DNA of 64,000 nt from Ulva prolifera (taxonomy: Eukaryota; Chlorophyta; Ulvophyceae; Ulvales; Ulvaceae): NCBI GenBank assembly GCA_023078555.1, contig CM041196.1, positions 5,777,658-5,841,657 on the forward strand, read 5' to 3'. A model generated the notes under the pieces. It was not told the DNA's origin. It made no database searches and worked only from the letters and a program-made list of their open reading frames with translations. Each line of letters starts with the position of its first letter. Positions within the stretch are counted from its first letter, which is position 1. This document shows, piece after piece, positions 60,701 to 64,000 of the stretch. The position numbers and the translations under genes were made by a program.

Positions 60701-63060
60701 TCTTCCGCCTAAAATCCCCGCACGTGTCGCGAGGGTGTTGGGTTTTTTGTCGTCCGAGCTGCTGTGCTGATGTGTTTGCAGCTCCGCTGCACGTGCCGGT
60801 GCATGGCGTCCCACCAGCTGCATTTTTCTTTCGGGCAGCCTGGAGAGCAGCACCGGCCTGGTTGCATAGATCGAGGCTGAGAAAGCGTTTGTAATGGGAG
60901 GCGTGCAGTGTCGTGCCGGTTGTGCCTGCGTGTGGCAGGTTCCAATGGCTTGACAAGCCGCTGGGGTGAGCAGGTGATGAACTCACAGGCAGCGTCCAGC
61001 GACCGCTTCTATGCGACCCTGTACGCCGTGCTGCTGCGGCCCGGCCTCGAGCGCTCCTCCTCGCTGTCCATGATCTTCGGCCTGCTCTTCCAAGCGATGA
61101 AAGCAGACACGAGCAACAAGCGGGTTGCGGCATTCATCAAGCGCTTGCTGCAAGTCGCGATCGGCTCTCCCGCCAATGTTGCCTGTGGTGCCCTCTTCAC
61201 CGTCTCAGAGGTCCTCAAGGCCAAGGCCTCCCTCTGGGCAGCGATCACGCAGCCGGAGGACCATGCGGAGGAGAGTATGCATGACGCCGAGGAGGACCCT
61301 GCGCACGACACCCCTCAGCCATACCCTGGCCAACCTGAGCAACCGGAGCAGCGCACCGGCGCGGAGGAGCGGGAAGGTGCTGGTGGAGCACCCCAGGGCC
61401 GTATCGGGGCGGCGCAGGAGGGCCGAGGTGTGGATGCGCAGGTGTGGCCGAAGGAGGGGGACTACTCGATGAAGAAGCGGGCGCCGCAGTACGCTGGCGC
61501 TGAGCGTGCGTGCTGTTGGGAGCTGAGCGTGCTGAGCCGCCACGTGCACCCGTCGGTGGCGATGATGGCGCGCACGCTGCTGGCCGGCACGAGTATCCTG
61601 TACAATGGAGACCCTCTTGCGGACCTGACAGTTCTCGCATTCCTTGAGAAGTTTGTGAAGAGGTCCGCATCTACCCTGCCATGATGCCGACGCCAAGTTC
61701 TTGGCAGTAGAGCAGAGTCTACGCCATGGGGTCTCGCAGTGGCCATTTAGTGTTTTGGTACGCTGCCTGAACTGTATTTGGTGCAGGCGAGCAAAGAAAT
61801 CAATCAAGGGTGCTTCAGTGATGCAACCTGTCGCGGCTCTGGATGCGCTCGATGATCCCACAGCTGTTGCTCCCACACCGCCTACAGGCAGTCAGCCGCG
61901 CGATCCAGGCTCAGCTGCATTTGCTGCGCTTGCAGAGGCTGATGTCGCCGCTGAGGATGTTTTCTTCCATCGATATTTCACTATGGACAGAGTCAAGCAG
62001 CGGCGTGCGGCGGCTGCGCGGACCCGGGCGTTGAAGCGCAAGTCGAAGAAGAGCGGGAGTGGCAGTGAAGGCGAGAGTGACGATGATGGAGCAGCAGGAG
62101 CAGAGGATGACAGCGCTGCGGAGGATGACTTCCTGGATGACCTAGAGCAGCTGCCGGTGAGATTCTGATGACTGTGACATCATGGTGTCACTCTGGAATT
62201 CAGTGTCAGTGTGATTGTCGTGCAACATCAGTACGGCAACCTGCATGAGAATGTTCATTTCCTGGGCACTCTTTACACATGAATCACAGCCTTGATGCTG
62301 CTTGACAGACCCGAGTCGACGATATAATGCAGTCACCCACATGGCCCCACTGTTTCTGTGATTTGTAGGATGACGTGCTTGGGGATCCTGATGTTGGTAT
62401 GGATATGCATGAGGCTCTGGCTGATGCCTTGGGTGCAGAAGCTGAGGGGGGCAATGGGGACGGTAGTGATTCGGATGCGCAGCCATCAGACTCCGATGCG
62501 GATATACTCAGTGAAGGCTCTGATGAAGTGGAGTTGATACCTGATGCGGAGCTTGATGCACTTGACGTGTTCTCTTTGCCTGCACCTAGTGATGTTGACA
62601 GCGACGTCACAGGTGAAGATGGTCATGAAGAAGATGGAACTGGTGTGGAAAGTGATGGACATGGTGGTGAGTCTAGCAGCTTTGATGAAGAAACTTTTGC
62701 AAAAGCCATGGTTGGGAACAGCAGTGCTGACGACGATGCGGCAGGTGCCACTGAGGTGGAGCTAGGCGCAACTAAATCGAAGATGGACAAGAAGGGCAGG
62801 AAGGGGAAACGCAAAGGGAAGGCAGCGGATGTCTTTGCAGATTATGAAGAATATGCACATCTACTGGACAATGTTGTTGCAGGTAAGACCACTGATCCCC
62901 ATTACACTTTCAGCCCGCTTCAGGACACATTTCACTGAACTGCATGCCCTGATATGCCAGATCCTGTTTGCAAACTCGAGATCACTACATGTGTATCAAA
63001 TGTGTAGGTAAGCCGCTTGCATCTGGACCATCGCACAAAAAGGTGAAGAGGAAAAGGTGA
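57794..63060 (+). CDS. NOC1: Nucleolar ribosome-biogenesis protein NOC1/MAK21 (CEBPZ family)
   Basis: Nine exons: 57794-58118, 58256-58476, 58570-58868, 59488-59751, 60131-60692, 60974-61662, 61787-62156, 62369-62882, 63008-63060; 1098 residues, every phase consistent. Recognised CBF/MAK21 blocks run in family order: SDRQLLFWWMEDCIKRRYGM, LLALIVNKLGDPSRRVASNA, FRPNQKARARYYAVVTLNQM, MKLIDIYFTLFQLVLDGKLG, DARLLGALLTGVRRAHPY, RTVHVAPLTVSAQALMLLFQ, SSDRFYATLYAVLLRPGLER and KADTSNKRVAAFIKRLLQVA. The protein pairs with NOC2 in early 60S pre-ribosomes. A Gly/Arg/Lys/His-rich linker (about 50 residues in exon 5) interrupts the HEAT-like core. The C-terminus has long acidic runs and ends in a Lys/Arg nuclear-localisation-like tail (SHKKVKRKR). 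Confidence 0.93.
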
Positions 63061-63089
63061 CTGCATCAAATCAGGGGATTTGCAGTGAA

Positions 63090-64000
63090 TTAGGTGTCAG
63101 CTTGAAGAATGTATGCGGTTGAATCATGAGTGTAAGTTTCCATGTGTTGTCCGAAACGTGACCTGTCTGTAAGTTTTGTCCACTTGATGAAGCTTGCCTG
63201 CAACACAGTCAGTTCTAGAGCCCTTGAAAACGATCCCTCGGAAGTGACCCATCCAGAGCCAAGTCCGCTTCGCATCCAGAACGTACTGCTGTCTGATAGT
63301 GCTCGGTGACCCTCAACGGCTGATAATACCCTGACATGAGAACCCGCCGCTTGGATTGATATTTGCATATTGTTCTCTGCACCATCAACCAAATGTAGGA
63401 TAGCTTTGACTCCACGATGTTTTGATACTTGAGAGTTGCAAGTCTTGATGAAATCATTTATTCCCAGCTTGTCACCTGCTGCACCAAGCGTCACGATGCA
63501 GTCTAACAGGATTGGCCATAGTGTCATCAGGGTCGAGCGGGCAGTGAAGATACACATGAAGGGCTGTCGTCCGTTTGTAACATCTGGCTCGGTCTTCCTC
63601 AGCGTATTGTACAACTTGGTTTGCTCATCGTCTGGCATGTCAGCGCGGACATGTGCACATGGAATGTGACAGGCAGTGGCTTTCTGTATGACGCAAATAC
63701 ACATCAACTCCAATTATCTTTTCCTGATCAAATCTGGCAGATCAAACTCTTTGCATGAAATGGCAGCAAATGCACATCATCACAGTACTTCACCTTGTAC
63801 AATTCCAATGAAGACTCTGGGCTATCGGCGACAACCAATCTGTTGCCACTCCAGAAATTGCTGTGCTTTCCGAATGTCGTTGACAGAACCCGTTCCATGA
63901 GATATTCAGAGTGGTGTTGGGCCCCACATTTGATCAGCAGATGTGGAACGGTGCTTAGATTTATCGCTCCAATTGCATGAGGCTCGCATTCGACTTGTAC
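63090..64000 (-). CDS. Unidentified gene, partial at window edge
   Basis: The frame is open from base 64000 leftward to 63794 (VQVECEPHAIGAINLSTVPH, then LLIKCGAQHHSEYLMERVL). A GTGAAG donor then joins in phase 0 to an exon starting at 63683 (KATACHIPCAHVRADMPDDE). The latter frame runs to a stop at 63090, reading MTLWPILLDCIVTLGAAGDK and KAILHLVDGAENNMQISIQA. The final exon boundary is not fixed and an intron may fall inside it. I do not recognise a family; the tone is of a helical, soluble protein. It is convergent with NOC1, leaving about 30 bases between stop codons if the last frame is right. Confidence 0.45.

Noticed and set aside
1..64000. Prokaryotic features: operons, ribosome-binding sites, CRISPR, IS elements
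   Set aside because: Introns, acceptors and plant-type nuclear genes throughout show a eukaryotic chromosome; no such features were seen.

Overview
This window is nuclear DNA from a eukaryote, most likely a green alga. The genes are split by short spliceosomal introns whose acceptors mostly read TGCAG. Exons are strongly GC-rich, while the spacers are close to balanced in composition. The gene set is plant-like: a plant-type S-adenosylmethionine carrier, a plant/cyanobacterial HNH protein with a likely transit peptide, a KORRIGAN-type membrane-anchored GH9 glucanase and a plant-type GT31 galactosyltransferase. I found no bacterial operons, tRNA, rRNA or CRISPR array. Exon models were built by hand from splice sites, reading phase and family conservation. 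Wherever a gene is given with exon coordinates, the phases were checked at each junction unless I say otherwise.

Layout. 0-1 kb: 3' end of an RRM/UHM splicing-factor-like gene (+). 1-3.9 kb: spacer with copy A of a dispersed repeat. 3.9-5.1 kb: intronless multi-pass membrane protein (-). 5.1-8.2 kb: spacer with repeat copy B. 8.2-11.5 kb: MATE transporter (-, 6 exons). 12.4-14.9 kb: SAM carrier (+, 4 exons). 16.4-18.4 kb: HNH protein (-, 4 exons). 20.6-23.1 kb: MGCGSS-starting NYN-like/acidic protein (-, 5 exons). 23.2-25.4 kb: unidentified multi-exon gene (-). 25.8-32.7 kb: receptor-like kinase (-, 11 exons). 33.2-34.6 kb: probable unidentified gene (-). 34.6-42.3 kb: GH9 glucanase (+, 7 exons). 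44.7-49.0 kb: GT31 glycosyltransferase (-, 6 exons). 49.5-52.0 kb: KH-domain RNA-binding protein (+, 5 exons). 52-57.8 kb: gene-poor, repeat-bearing stretch. 57.8-63.1 kb: NOC1/MAK21 ribosome-biogenesis protein (+, 9 exons). 63.1-64 kb: 3' part of an unidentified gene (-) running off the window.

How they relate. Most genes are unrelated housekeeping functions: splicing, nucleolar ribosome assembly, mRNA binding and organelle metabolite transport. The suggestive cluster is 25-49 kb: a receptor-like kinase, a membrane-anchored glucanase and a membrane-anchored galactosyltransferase, all secretory-pathway or cell-surface proteins. In the two wall-glycan enzymes the hand-spliced models give substitutions in the key acidic motif (GH9 DAGD becomes EAGN; GT31 DDD becomes QIS) although the flanking family signatures are intact. 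In both cases the altered residues sit at an exon junction, so cDNA confirmation decides the point. Two introns need GC rather than GT donors to restore conserved motifs, and about half of all donors start GTGCG.
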